DNA from: Saccharothrix espanaensis DSM 44229
GTDB lineage: Bacteria; Actinomycetota; Actinomycetes; Mycobacteriales; Pseudonocardiaceae
Direction: 5' to 3'
NCBI RefSeq assembly: GCF_000328705.1
Contig: NC_019673.1
Span: 2,914,001 to 2,978,000, forward strand
DNA: 64,000 nt
Part shown: in pieces, positions 40,546-48,670 of the stretch
How positions within the stretch are numbered: the first letter of the stretch is position 1
Layout: each line of letters starts with the position of its first letter
Notes under the pieces: model-generated
The model's database searches: none
Told to the model about the DNA's origin: nothing
Seen by the model: only the letters and a program-made list of their open reading frames with translations
Program-made: the position numbers and the translations under genes

Positions 40546-41952
40546 ATGAACCACGCACTGCTCGCCTCGCCCGAGTGGCAGGAACGCCTGGACGTGCTCG
40601 CCACCGCGCACGACGTGCCGGGCGTCCAAGTGGGCGTGCTGGAGCTCGACGCCGACGGCAACGCGGAGGTCCGCGTGCTCGTCTCCGGCGTCACCAGCCT
40701 GGACACCGGCGTGACGGTCACCGAGGACACCCTGTTCCAGTACGGCTCGATCAGCAAGGTGTGGACCACGACCCTGCTGATGCAGCTCGTCGACGAGGGT
40801 CTGCTGACCCTGGACACCCCGGTCGTCGACGTCCTGCCGGAGTTCCGGCTGGCCGACCCCGAGCACGCCCCGAAGGTGACCGTCCGGCAGCTGGTCACCC
40901 ACACCAGCGGCATCGACGGCGACATCTTCCTGGACACCGGCGACGGTGACGACTGCGTCGAGAAGTACGTGGCCGCGCTGGCCGAGACCCTCCCGTACAC
41001 CCGGCCGGGCGGCCCGCTGAGCTACTGCAACGCCGGGTTCGTGCTGGCCGGGCGGATCATCGAGGTGCTGCGCGGGACGTCCTGGGACGACGCCGTCGCC
41101 CAGCACCTCGCGCGGCCCCTCGGGCTGACCCACGTCATCACCCGGGCCAAGGAAGCGCCGCTGTTCCGCACCGCCGTGGGGCACCAGGACAACCCCGACC
41201 AGGACAACCCCGACCCGGACGCCGCCGGCAAGGTCGTGCCCGCCAAGGTGTGGATGCTGCCGCGCTCGGTCGGGCCGGCCGGCCTGATCACCGGCACGGC
41301 CGACGCCCTGCTCCGGTTCGGCGCGCTGCACCTGCGCGACGGCGTCGGCCTCAACGGCGAGCGGGTGCTCTCCGCCGAGTCCGCCCAAGCCATGCGAACC
41401 CTCCAGGTCGACCTGTCGGGCGTGTCCACAGTGGACCGGGGCTGGGGGCTGGGCTGGATCCTGAGCGACTGGGGCCGCGCGGACGGCGCCCCGGTGACCG
41501 CCTCCCAGCACGGCGGCCACACCATCGGGCAGGTCGCCCGGCTGGTCACGTTCCCCGAGATCGGCGTGGCGGTCTGCGTGCTCACCAACGCCGACCGGGG
41601 CCTGGGCCTGTCCGACGAGCTGCTGGACCTGATCGGCGCCGAACTCGGCCTCAGCGCGCCCAAGCCGCTGGTGGAGGAGGGTGCGGACCTCGACGACCTG
41701 CTCGGCACGTACGAGACGGTGATGGTGCGCCAGACGATCGGCCGCGACGAGGACGGCCGGTACTACACGGACCTGGAGACCAAGACGCCCGGCATCGAGG
41801 ACGCCGTCCAGCCGCGCCGGGAGGTCGTCCCGTCCGGCAAGGGCCGGTTCCTGACCGACGTGAACGGCGCGCAGACCGAGTTCACCCACGTGGTCGACGG
41901 GGAGGACGAGTACCTGTACATGTTCCGGCTGTTCAAGCGCGTCGACCGGTGA
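40546..41952 (+). CDS. serine hydrolase, D-aminopeptidase / D,D-peptidase-like
   Basis: A 468-residue cytoplasmic (no signal peptide) class C beta-lactamase-fold enzyme. Catalytic Ser-x-x-Lys is in YGSISKVWT (about residues 68-71), Tyr-x-Asn in LSYCNAGFVLAG (about 160), and the third motif in QHGGHT (about 322). A ~90-residue C-terminal beta region (LGTYETVMVRQTIGRD onwards) recalls the lipocalin-like domain of D-aminopeptidases. Relatives cleave D-Ala peptides, D-amino acid amides or esters. The next gene starts inside its stop codon (GTGA). The broken gene at 33561-34043 is its paralogue. Confidence 0.85.
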   Translation: MNHALLASPEWQERLDVLATAHDVPGVQVGVLELDADGNAEVRVLVSGVTSLDTGVTVTEDTLFQYGSISKVWTTTLLMQLVDEGLLTLDTPVVDVLPEFRLADPEHAPKVTVRQLVTHTSGIDGDIFLDTGDGDDCVEKYVAALAETLPYTRPGGPLSYCNAGFVLAGRIIEVLRGTSWDDAVAQHLARPLGLTHVITRAKEAPLFRTAVGHQDNPDQDNPDPDAAGKVVPAKVWMLPRSVGPAGLITGTADALLRFGALHLRDGVGLNGERVLSAESAQAMRTLQVDLSGVSTVDRGWGLGWILSDWGRADGAPVTASQHGGHTIGQVARLVTFPEIGVAVCVLTNADRGLGLSDELLDLIGAELGLSAPKPLVEEGADLDDLLGTYETVMVRQTIGRDEDGRYYTDLETKTPGIEDAVQPRREVVPSGKGRFLTDVNGAQTEFTHVVDGEDEYLYMFRLFKRVDR

Positions 41953-43073
41953 ACTACCGGGACGCCGCCCGCGATCGGCTCGACCTGCTGATCGACCACG
42001 CGCTGCGGCTGGTGGCCTGCGAGTCCCCGTCCGGGGACCCGGGGGCGCTGGAGCGCTCCGCCGGGCTGGTGGCGATGATCGGCGCGGCGTACTTCGGGGT
42101 GCGCGGCGAGGTCGTGACGCGCGACGGCGTCCCGCACGTGCGGTGGCGGCTGGGCCACGGGCCGCGCCGCGTGCTGGTGCTCGGCCACCACGACACGGTG
42201 TGGCCGGTGGGCAGCCTGCAGCGGCTGCCCGCCGTGGCCGACGGCGGCGCGCTGCGCGGTCCGGGCAGCTACGACATGAAAACCGGCCTGGTGCAGGCGT
42301 TCCTGGCGTGCGCGCTGGTCCGGGAGCGGCCCGGCGGGCTGGCCGGGGTGAGCGTGCTGGTCACCGGCGACGGCGAAGCCGGGTCGGCGACGGCCCGCGC
42401 GCTGATCGAGCGCGAGTCCGCCGGGTGCGCCGCCGTGCTGGTGCCCGAGGGCGCCGGGCCCGGCGGCGAGCTGCTCACCGCGCGCAAGGGCGTGGCGCGC
42501 TACCGGCTGGAGGTCGTCGGCCGGGCCGCGCACCCCGGGCTGGAGCCGGAGCGCGGCGTCAACGCCGGGCTGGAGCTGGCCGCGCAGATCCCGGTGGTCG
42601 CCGGGCTCGGCGACGCCTCGGTGGGCACGACCGTCGTGCCCACCGCCGGGTCGATCGGCACGTCGGTGAACACCGTGCCGGACACCGCGCGGGTCGCGGT
42701 GGACGTGCGGGCGCGCACGGACGCCGAACTGGCCCGGGTGGACGCCGCCCTGCGCGGCCTGACCCCCCGGACGCCGGGCGCGCGGCTGGTCCTGCACGGC
42801 GGCGTCACGCACCCGCCGATGCCCCCGTCGGCGGACCTGTTCGCGCTGGCCGCGGCGTCGGCGGCGGCACTGGGCCTGGACCCGCCGGCCGACCTCGCGG
42901 TGGGCGCGGCGTCGGACGGCAACTTCACCGCCGCCGCGGGCGTGCCCACGTTGGACGGGCTGGGCGCGGTCGGCGGCGGCGCGCACACGCCCGACGAGCA
43001 CGTGCTGATCGCCCCGATCGCGGACCGGGTGGCGCTGTTCGCGCACCTGCTGGACCGGTTGCTGGCCGGCTGA
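41949..43073 (+). CDS. M20-family hydrolase (carboxypeptidase G2-like) with altered catalytic motif
   Basis: A 374-residue protein starting at GTG 41949. M20 metal ligands are visible: GHHDTVWP (His, about 80), GSYDMKTG (bridging Asp, about 108), VLVPEGAG (Glu) and GGGAHTPDEH (His, about 346). The usual TDEE motif, whose first Glu is the general base and second a metal ligand, reads GDGEAGS (about 140-146), so the base position is Gly. Either another residue serves or the enzyme is impaired. Family roles include removal of N-acyl groups from amino acids and C-terminal amino acids from peptides. In an N-succinyl-amino acid route this would be the desuccinylase. Confidence 0.82.
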   Translation: MNYRDAARDRLDLLIDHALRLVACESPSGDPGALERSAGLVAMIGAAYFGVRGEVVTRDGVPHVRWRLGHGPRRVLVLGHHDTVWPVGSLQRLPAVADGGALRGPGSYDMKTGLVQAFLACALVRERPGGLAGVSVLVTGDGEAGSATARALIERESAGCAAVLVPEGAGPGGELLTARKGVARYRLEVVGRAAHPGLEPERGVNAGLELAAQIPVVAGLGDASVGTTVVPTAGSIGTSVNTVPDTARVAVDVRARTDAELARVDAALRGLTPRTPGARLVLHGGVTHPPMPPSADLFALAAASAAALGLDPPADLAVGAASDGNFTAAAGVPTLDGLGAVGGGAHTPDEHVLIAPIADRVALFAHLLDRLLAG

Positions 43074-43074
43074 C

Positions 43075-43090
43075 TGCGCCAAAAGGCGCA
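43075..43090. promoter_or_regulatory. PucR-gene operator dyad
   Basis: TGCGCC-AAAA-GGCGCA is a perfect dyad starting two bases after the M20 stop. TAGAGT at 43092-43097 directly downstream is a good -10, so the dyad covers the promoter spacer, an operator position. Lack of a T tract argues against a terminator. Confidence 0.5.
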
Positions 43091-43135
43091 TTAGAGTGAA
43101 TCGGGGGATCGGTTCGGCGAGGAACGAGGACGGCG

Positions 43136-44740
43136 ATGACGCAGACAGGCACCGGGGCACCGCTCGCGCCGCTGATCCAGGCGGTCGGCGCGACGCTGCT
43201 CAGCGTGCTGGCGGGCGACGTGGCCGGGGCCCGCCGGGTCGGCGGCATCGCCATCCACGACCCGCACGACACCGCCGCGCGGCCGGAGCGGGCCGTGGTG
43301 CTCGGCGTCGGCGTCGCGGGGGAGCGGCAGATCGCGGACGTGGTGTGGACGTGCCTGTCGGCCGGGGCGTGCGCGCTGGTGCTGCGCGACGACACCGGCC
43401 TGCCCGAGGCGGTCGCGGCCGAGGCGGCGACCGGCGGCCTGGTGCTGCTGCGGATCGCGCCCGGAATCTCGTGGAGCCAGCTGTCCGTGGCGCTGTCCAC
43501 CGCGCTGGACCGGGAGACCGCGCGCGGCCGGCGGTGGGGCGAGCCGGAGCGGGTGAACAAGGAGCGGTCGCTGTCGGACCTGGCCAACGCGCTGGCCGCG
43601 ACGATGCACGCGCCGGTCACCATCGAGGACCTCAGTTCCCAGGTGCTCGGCTACTCGGACAACCAGAACCTGGGCGACGCGCAGCGGCACGAGACCATCC
43701 TGGGCCGGGTCGTGCCGCCGAAGTACACCGAGAAGCTGCGCCGCGCCGGGATCTTCGAACGCCTCTACGCCCACGACGAGCCGGTGCTGGTGGACCTGGC
43801 GGTGATGCCGGAGCTGGACGTGCCCCGGGTGGCCATCCGGATCGCCAACGGCCAGTACGTGATCGGCTCGATCTGGGTGGCCACCGCGACGCCGATCGCC
43901 GAGATCGACACGTCGGTCCTGCGGGCGGCGGCCGAGCGGGCGGGCGAGCTGATCGACAGCGGCACCCACGACCAGGACCGGCGGCGGCGCTACGTCGGCG
44001 CGCTGGTCGGCGAGGACGAGCTGGAGGCCGCGCGCAGCGCGCAGGAGCTGGAGATCGACACCGAGTTCATCTACCTGGTGGTGGCCGAGCCGGTGCGGTC
44101 GGGCCTGGACCTGTCGGCGCGCGGCCTGGATCGGCACGCCGACATCCTGCACCTCCAGCTCACCGGCGTGAGCAGCCGCGCCATCGCCGCCGCGGTCGGC
44201 GGTCGGGTGGTGGGCGTGCTGCCGGTGGAAGCGCCCGAGACGGGCGGCCGGCGGGCCGTGGCGGCGGCCGAGAGGTTCGCCCAGACCGTGCCCGCGCACG
44301 TCGTGGTGGGCTCGGCGGTGAAGGGCGCGGGCGGGGTGTTCGGGGCGTGGAGCGACGCGCTGAAAGCCCTGGCGTCGGTGAACCGGAGCCCGGCCACGGC
44401 GAACCGCGCGACGGTGGTGCGGGTGGAGGACGCGTACTTCGACGTCCTGCTGCACGAAGTGGGGGAGAAGCTGCTGGCCCGAGACCCGGCCCTGCCGACC
44501 CCGGTGTCCCGGCTGCTGGACTACGACGCGGAACACCACACGGACTTCGCGGAGTCGCTGGTGGTGTACCTGCGCGAGTTCGGCTCGGTGCACGACGCGG
44601 CCCAGGCCCTGCACATCCACGCGAACACCATGCGCTACCGCCTGCGCCGCCTGTCGGACATCTGCGGCATCGACCTGACCAACCACGACGCCCGCTTCAA
44701 AGCAATGCTGGAACTCCGCATCCGCAACCTACTCGCCTAA
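43136..44740 (+). CDS. PucR-family transcriptional regulator
   Basis: A 534-residue regulator. The N-terminal and central GAF/GGDEF-like regions (ERSLSDLANALAATMHAPVT, VLRAAAERAGELID) precede the C-terminal PucR helix-turn-helix (TDFAESLVVYLREFGSVHDA, LHIHANTMRYRLRRLSDICG). PucR/CdaR relatives activate catabolic genes in response to the pathway substrate. It is placed between the peptide-uptake operon and the acyltransferase-racemase pair, with its own dyad operator. Likely the local regulator; effector unknown. Confidence 0.9.
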   Translation: MTQTGTGAPLAPLIQAVGATLLSVLAGDVAGARRVGGIAIHDPHDTAARPERAVVLGVGVAGERQIADVVWTCLSAGACALVLRDDTGLPEAVAAEAATGGLVLLRIAPGISWSQLSVALSTALDRETARGRRWGEPERVNKERSLSDLANALAATMHAPVTIEDLSSQVLGYSDNQNLGDAQRHETILGRVVPPKYTEKLRRAGIFERLYAHDEPVLVDLAVMPELDVPRVAIRIANGQYVIGSIWVATATPIAEIDTSVLRAAAERAGELIDSGTHDQDRRRRYVGALVGEDELEAARSAQELEIDTEFIYLVVAEPVRSGLDLSARGLDRHADILHLQLTGVSSRAIAAAVGGRVVGVLPVEAPETGGRRAVAAAERFAQTVPAHVVVGSAVKGAGGVFGAWSDALKALASVNRSPATANRATVVRVEDAYFDVLLHEVGEKLLARDPALPTPVSRLLDYDAEHHTDFAESLVVYLREFGSVHDAAQALHIHANTMRYRLRRLSDICGIDLTNHDARFKAMLELRIRNLLA

Positions 44741-45020
44741 CCCGCCACTCTTGCCGCTCCTCTCCCGCCCCGTTCCCGCTGCCCGTCGACTTCTCGGCTC
44801 CCGCCACCGTTCCCGCTGCCCGCCGTCCCCGCCGCTCCTGCTGCTCTGCCGCTCCCCGCCGCCTTGCCTCTCCGCTGCTCCATCGTCAGCGCTCCCCACC
44901 CGGACCGCATCCGTCTTCTCCCGCCCGCCTTTCGCCCGCGCTCGCGTTCCGCCTCGACCACCTTCCGCCCCGGCCGCTGTCAGTCAGGCGCTCCGTCCAG
45001 GAGATCCACTAACCTTCCTC

Positions 45021-45146
45021 GCGCCTCGCGCCTCGCGCCTCGCGCCTCGCGCCTCGCGCCTCGCGCCTCGCGCCTCGCGCCTCGCGCCTCGCGCCTCGCG
45101 CCTCGCGCCTCGCGCCTCGCGCCTCGCGCCCCGCGCCCCGCGCCCC
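45021..45146. repeat. 7-bp tandem repeat (GCGCCTC)15 + (GCGCCCC)3
   Basis: Fifteen perfect head-to-tail GCGCCTC units at 45021-45125 are followed by three GCGCCCC variants at 45126-45146. A 7-bp period cycles through all frames, giving heptapeptide shadows (ASRLAPR on +, GARREAR on -). Perfect copies imply recent slippage expansion, so length is probably variable between strains. Confidence 0.95.
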
Positions 45147-45394
45147 GGGCGGCGGGCCAGAGGCGGCGCGCGGCGGGTGGAGGCGGCGGGTGAGGCATCG
45201 CTGGTGCGGGGCGGTGATGGTGCGGCCAAGGTGTGGTTAAGCGTTGTTTGGTGGCGTTGGCACGACGCCATGGTCGTGGGGCTGGGTGGCGGGTCGGCTC
45301 GGAAGTGTGAACAGCGGCGCGTTTCGCCGCCCGGCCGGGTGGTCTTGCTCGTCACGGCGGGTGACGGGTCGGGGGCGTGGTGGGATTCCACGAA

Positions 45395-45411
45395 TGCCCC
45401 GGCGGCATTAG
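45395..45411. promoter_or_regulatory. possible second PucR-type site upstream of the acyltransferase
   Basis: TGCCCCGGCGGCATTAG is an imperfect dyad (TGCC-N5-GGCA) followed by ATTAG, as in TGCGCC-AAAA-GGCGCATTAG before the PucR gene. It is weak and offered only because the same regulator could use both. Confidence 0.25.
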
Positions 45412-45461
45412 GTGGCCTCGGACAAAGACCGGGGGTGGGGTCGCTCCGCAGTATTGGCGGC

Positions 45462-46313
45462 ATGACGGATCTCCTTGCGCGCGACGCCTCGGCGTTGGTC
45501 GGGCAGTCCCGACAGGACGCGCTCGCCGCGGCGGACCGGGCCGGCGTCGCCATCCGGGCGCTCGACACGCTCCCCGAGCTGAGCGCGGCGTACGAGCTGT
45601 ACCGGCGGATCTGGCGGCCCGACGCCGAGCACGTCGCGCTCTCCGTCGAGATTCTGCGCGGACTGTCCAAAGCGGGCGGCTACGTCGTCGGGGCGTACGC
45701 CGGTGAGCAGCTCGTGGGCGTCTCGGTGGGGCTCAACGGGGTGCCCGCGAGCGGTCGGCTGCACAGCCACATGGCCGGTGTCGCGCCGGAGGCGCAAGGG
45801 CGCAGCGTCGGGTCGGCGATCAAGCTGCACCAGCGGGCGTGGGCGTTGGCGAGCGGCATCTCCACCGTCGCCTGGACGTTCGACCCGCTGGTGCGCCGCA
45901 ACGCCTACTTCAACCTGGCCAAGCTCGGCGCGCGACCCGAGGCGTACCTGACCGACTTCTACGGCCCGATGACCGACGGCATCAACGGCGGCGACGCCTC
46001 CGACCGGCTGCTGGTCGGCTGGGACCTGGCCGTGCCGTTCCCGCCAGCCGGCGCGGCCGACGACGGCGGCGTGCCCGCCCTGATCCGGTGCACGGACGAG
46101 GGCGTTCCGCACGTCGTGGCGTCGTCGGCGGGCTTGGTAGCGGTGCCGACGCCGCCCGACGTCGAGTCGTTGCGGCAGACCGAGCCGCGGGTCGCCGCCG
46201 CGTGGCGGCACGCGGTCCGGGAGGCGCTGGCGGGCGAGCTGTCGACCGGGTCGACCGTCACCGGTTTCTCCCGGACCGGCTCCTACCTGGTGGCACGGAA
46301 GGACAACGCGTGA
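45462..46313 (+). CDS. GNAT-like N-acyltransferase (COG3375 type), racemase partner
   Basis: A 283-residue protein starting at ATG 45462 with no clear ribosome site. ELSAAYELYRRIWRPDAEHV, GGYVVGAYAGEQLVGVSVGL, RLHSHMAGVAPEAQGRSVGS and STVAWTFDPLVRRNAYFNLA follow the COG3375 pattern. The GNAT acyl-CoA loop is AQGRSVG. Family knowledge: in Geobacillus a homologue next to the NSAR/OSBS gene is a succinyl-CoA:D-amino acid N-succinyltransferase, the first step of D-to-L amino acid conversion. Here the stop overlaps the racemase-like gene start (GTGA), arguing for the same pairing. Confidence 0.75.
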   Translation: MTDLLARDASALVGQSRQDALAAADRAGVAIRALDTLPELSAAYELYRRIWRPDAEHVALSVEILRGLSKAGGYVVGAYAGEQLVGVSVGLNGVPASGRLHSHMAGVAPEAQGRSVGSAIKLHQRAWALASGISTVAWTFDPLVRRNAYFNLAKLGARPEAYLTDFYGPMTDGINGGDASDRLLVGWDLAVPFPPAGAADDGGVPALIRCTDEGVPHVVASSAGLVAVPTPPDVESLRQTEPRVAAAWRHAVREALAGELSTGSTVTGFSRTGSYLVARKDNA

Positions 46314-47416
46314 AACTCGACGGCTTCGAACTGATCACGACCACGCTCCCGCTGGTCTCCCCGTTCCGCACGTCGTTCGGCGTGGAGACCGAGCGGGGCG
46401 TGCTGCTGGTGCGCGCGGTGACCGACGAGGGGGAGGGCTGGGGCGAGTGCTCGACCCTGCTCGACCCGCTGTACTCGTCGGAGTACCTGGCGGGCGTGCT
46501 CGACGTGCTGCGCCGCTACCTGGTGCCCGCGCTGGCCGACCTGCCGGCCGTCGAGGCGCACCGGGTCGGGCCGGCGCTGGCCCGGTTCGCCGGGCACCGG
46601 ATGGCCAAGGCGGTGCTGGAGATGGCGGTGCTGGACGCCGAGCTGCGGCACCGGGGCGTGTCGTTCGGGCGCGAGCTGGGCGCGGTGCACGACAGCGTCC
46701 CGTGCGGGGTGTCGGTCGGCATCATGGACAGCGTGCCGCAGCTGCTCGACGCGGTCGCCGAGTACCTGGAGCAGGGGTACGCGCGGATCAAGCTGAAGAT
46801 CGAACCCGGTTGGGACGTCGAGCCGGTGCGCGCGGTGCGCGAGCGGTTCGGCGACGACCTGCTCCTCCAGGTCGACGCGAACACCGCGTACACGCTCAAG
46901 GACGCCGGTCAGCTCGCCCGGCTCGACCCGTTCGGCCTGCTGCTGGTCGAGCAGCCGCTGCCGGAGGAGGACATCCGGGGGCACGCCGAGCTGCAGCGCC
47001 GGATCGCCACGCCGGTGTGCCTGGACGAGTCGATCGTCTCGGCGCGGGCGGCGGCCGACGCGATCAGCCTGGGCGCGTGCCAGGTGGTGAACATCAAGCC
47101 CGGCCGGGTCGGCGGGTACCTGGAGGCGCGGCGGATCCACGACGTGTGCGCGGCCCACGACGTGCCGGTGTGGTGCGGCGGGATGCTGGAGAGCGGCATC
47201 GGCCGGGCGGCGAACCTGGCGCTGGCGGCGCTGCCGAACTTCACCCTGCCCGGCGACACCTCGGCGTCGAGCCGGTACTTCCACCAGGACCTCACCCCGC
47301 CGTTCGAGCTGGTCGACGGCCGGATGGCGGTGCCGACCGGGCCGGGGCTGGGCGTCGAGCCGATCCCGGAGCTGCTGGCCGGGGCACGCCGGGAGTGGGT
47401 CCCGGTGCGCGGGTAG
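46310..47416 (+). CDS. menC: o-succinylbenzoate synthase / N-succinylamino acid racemase (enolase superfamily)
   Basis: A 368-residue MenC-family enzyme with start GTG 46310. Catalytic residues are visible: the KxK motif RIKLKIEPG (about 160), Asp of VDANTAY (about 188), Glu of LVEQPLPEED (about 213), Asp of CLDESIVSA (about 238) and the second catalytic Lys of NIKPGRVGG (about 263); then GGMLESGIGRA. This subgroup (like Amycolatopsis N-acylamino acid racemase) can do both OSBS and racemase chemistry. No other men genes are here; coupling to the COG3375 acyltransferase favours N-succinylamino acid racemase. The symbol reflects the family only. Confidence 0.85.
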   Translation: MKLDGFELITTTLPLVSPFRTSFGVETERGVLLVRAVTDEGEGWGECSTLLDPLYSSEYLAGVLDVLRRYLVPALADLPAVEAHRVGPALARFAGHRMAKAVLEMAVLDAELRHRGVSFGRELGAVHDSVPCGVSVGIMDSVPQLLDAVAEYLEQGYARIKLKIEPGWDVEPVRAVRERFGDDLLLQVDANTAYTLKDAGQLARLDPFGLLLVEQPLPEEDIRGHAELQRRIATPVCLDESIVSARAAADAISLGACQVVNIKPGRVGGYLEARRIHDVCAAHDVPVWCGGMLESGIGRAANLALAALPNFTLPGDTSASSRYFHQDLTPPFELVDGRMAVPTGPGLGVEPIPELLAGARREWVPVRG

Positions 47417-47519
47417 TTCACCTGGTGGAACGCCCCGCGCGGGCACCGCGCACGCTGGGAGTATCGGGTACGTCGGCGCGCGGTCACCGGAGCGCGCCGC
47501 GGACCGCTGGAGGGGTGCC

Positions 47520-48539
47520 GTGCCGCTGCCCGACGAACCGTTGCGGAAGCTGGGTTTTCTCATCATCGGGCTGTTCGACGGCGACGACCCGAGGACCGGC
47601 CACGAGTCCACACTGGACATCATCCGGTTCGGCGAGGACCTGGGCTTCGACAGCGCGTGGGTGCGCCACCGGCACCTCCAGTACGGCATCTCGTCGCCGG
47701 TCGCGGTGCTGGCGGCGGCCTCCCAGCGGACCAGCCGGATCGACCTGGGCACCGCCGTCATCCCGCTCGGCTGGGAGAACCCGCTGCGCCTGGCCGAGGA
47801 CCTGGCGACGGTCGACGTGCTCTCCGGCGGCCGGCTCAACCCCGGCGTCAGCGTCGGCCCGCCGACGCACTACGACCGGGTCCGCGAGGCGCTCTACCCG
47901 GACACCGCCGACCAGGAGGACTTCAGCCACGACCGGGTGAAACGGCTGCTGGGCTTCGTCCGGGGCGAGCGGGCGACCGGGTTCAGCGGCACCGAGGGCA
48001 TCGAGGTGTTCTCCGACCGGGTGCAGCCGCACGCGAAGGGCCTGGCGGAACGGCTGTGGTACGGCGGCGGCAGCACCCGGTCGGCGCGGTGGGCCGGCGA
48101 GAACCGGATGAACTACCTGACCAGCAGCGTGGTGAAGGCCGACGGCGACGCGGGGTTCGAGCAGCTCCAGCTCGCCCAGGTCCGGGAGTTCCGCGCGCAC
48201 CACCCGGACGGCGAGAAGGCCCGCGTCTCCCAGGGCCTGGTGGTGATCCCGACCGACACGGCGACGGCGGAGCAGAAGGCGAAGTACCACGACTACGCCG
48301 CGAAACGCCTGCCGCGCACCGCGTCGCCGCAAGGCCCGGCCCGGCTGCTGTTCGCGCCGGACCTGGTGGGGCACTCGTCCGAGATCGCCGCGCGGCTGCA
48401 CGCGCACGCGGTGTTCCGGGAGGTGGCCGAGGTGGCGTTCGCCCTGCCGTTCACGTTCGAGCACGCCGACTACGTCCAGATCCTGACCGACATCGCCACC
48501 GGCCTGGGCCCCGCACTCGGCTGGCGCCCCGCCACCTGA
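47520..48539 (+). CDS. LLM-class flavin-dependent oxidoreductase
   Basis: A 339-residue luciferase-like monooxygenase: LGFLIIGLFDGDDPRTGHES, GFDSAWVRHRHLQYG, SRIDLGTAVIPLGWENPLRL, ATVDVLSGGRLNPGVSVG and RLWYGGGSTRSARWAG. These enzymes use FMNH2 or F420 to oxidise small molecules or open N-heterocycles. GGAGGGG precedes GTG 47520. It lies 103 bp after the racemase-like gene on the same strand, so a link to that locus is possible. Substrate unknown. Confidence 0.88.
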   Translation: MPLPDEPLRKLGFLIIGLFDGDDPRTGHESTLDIIRFGEDLGFDSAWVRHRHLQYGISSPVAVLAAASQRTSRIDLGTAVIPLGWENPLRLAEDLATVDVLSGGRLNPGVSVGPPTHYDRVREALYPDTADQEDFSHDRVKRLLGFVRGERATGFSGTEGIEVFSDRVQPHAKGLAERLWYGGGSTRSARWAGENRMNYLTSSVVKADGDAGFEQLQLAQVREFRAHHPDGEKARVSQGLVVIPTDTATAEQKAKYHDYAAKRLPRTASPQGPARLLFAPDLVGHSSEIAARLHAHAVFREVAEVAFALPFTFEHADYVQILTDIATGLGPALGWRPAT

Positions 48540-48670
48540 AGCCCCATCACCTGAAGCACCGTCACCTGACGACCGGGTCCGGAGTCTCCTGGCCCGTCGC
48601 CGTGGATCCTCCCCGTGCCGCATCCCGGGCCTCCGGTGGACGGGTGCGCGGTCGAGTCAGACGCGAGGAG

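Larger units (their letters stand above)
44741..45461. other. 720-bp non-coding stretch with simple repeats
   Basis: 44741-45000 is pyrimidine-rich on the + strand (runs of CCGCTC/CCCGCC). 45021-45146 is the 7-bp tandem array. 45147-45461 is purine/G-rich on the + strand and includes the probable promoter of the acyltransferase gene. Open frames across it have repetitive, non-protein-like translations. Confidence 0.7.

Noticed and set aside
43075-43090. Rho-independent terminator after the M20 gene
   Set aside because: No T tract, only 16 bp, and it overlaps a promoter-like element, so an operator is favoured.
45021-45146. CRISPR-like array
   Set aside because: Units are contiguous 7-mers with no spacers and no cas genes nearby.
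44751-45461. N-terminal extension of the acyltransferase through ASRLAPR repeats
   Set aside because: It is a reading of the 7-bp repeat; family similarity begins at ATG 45462.
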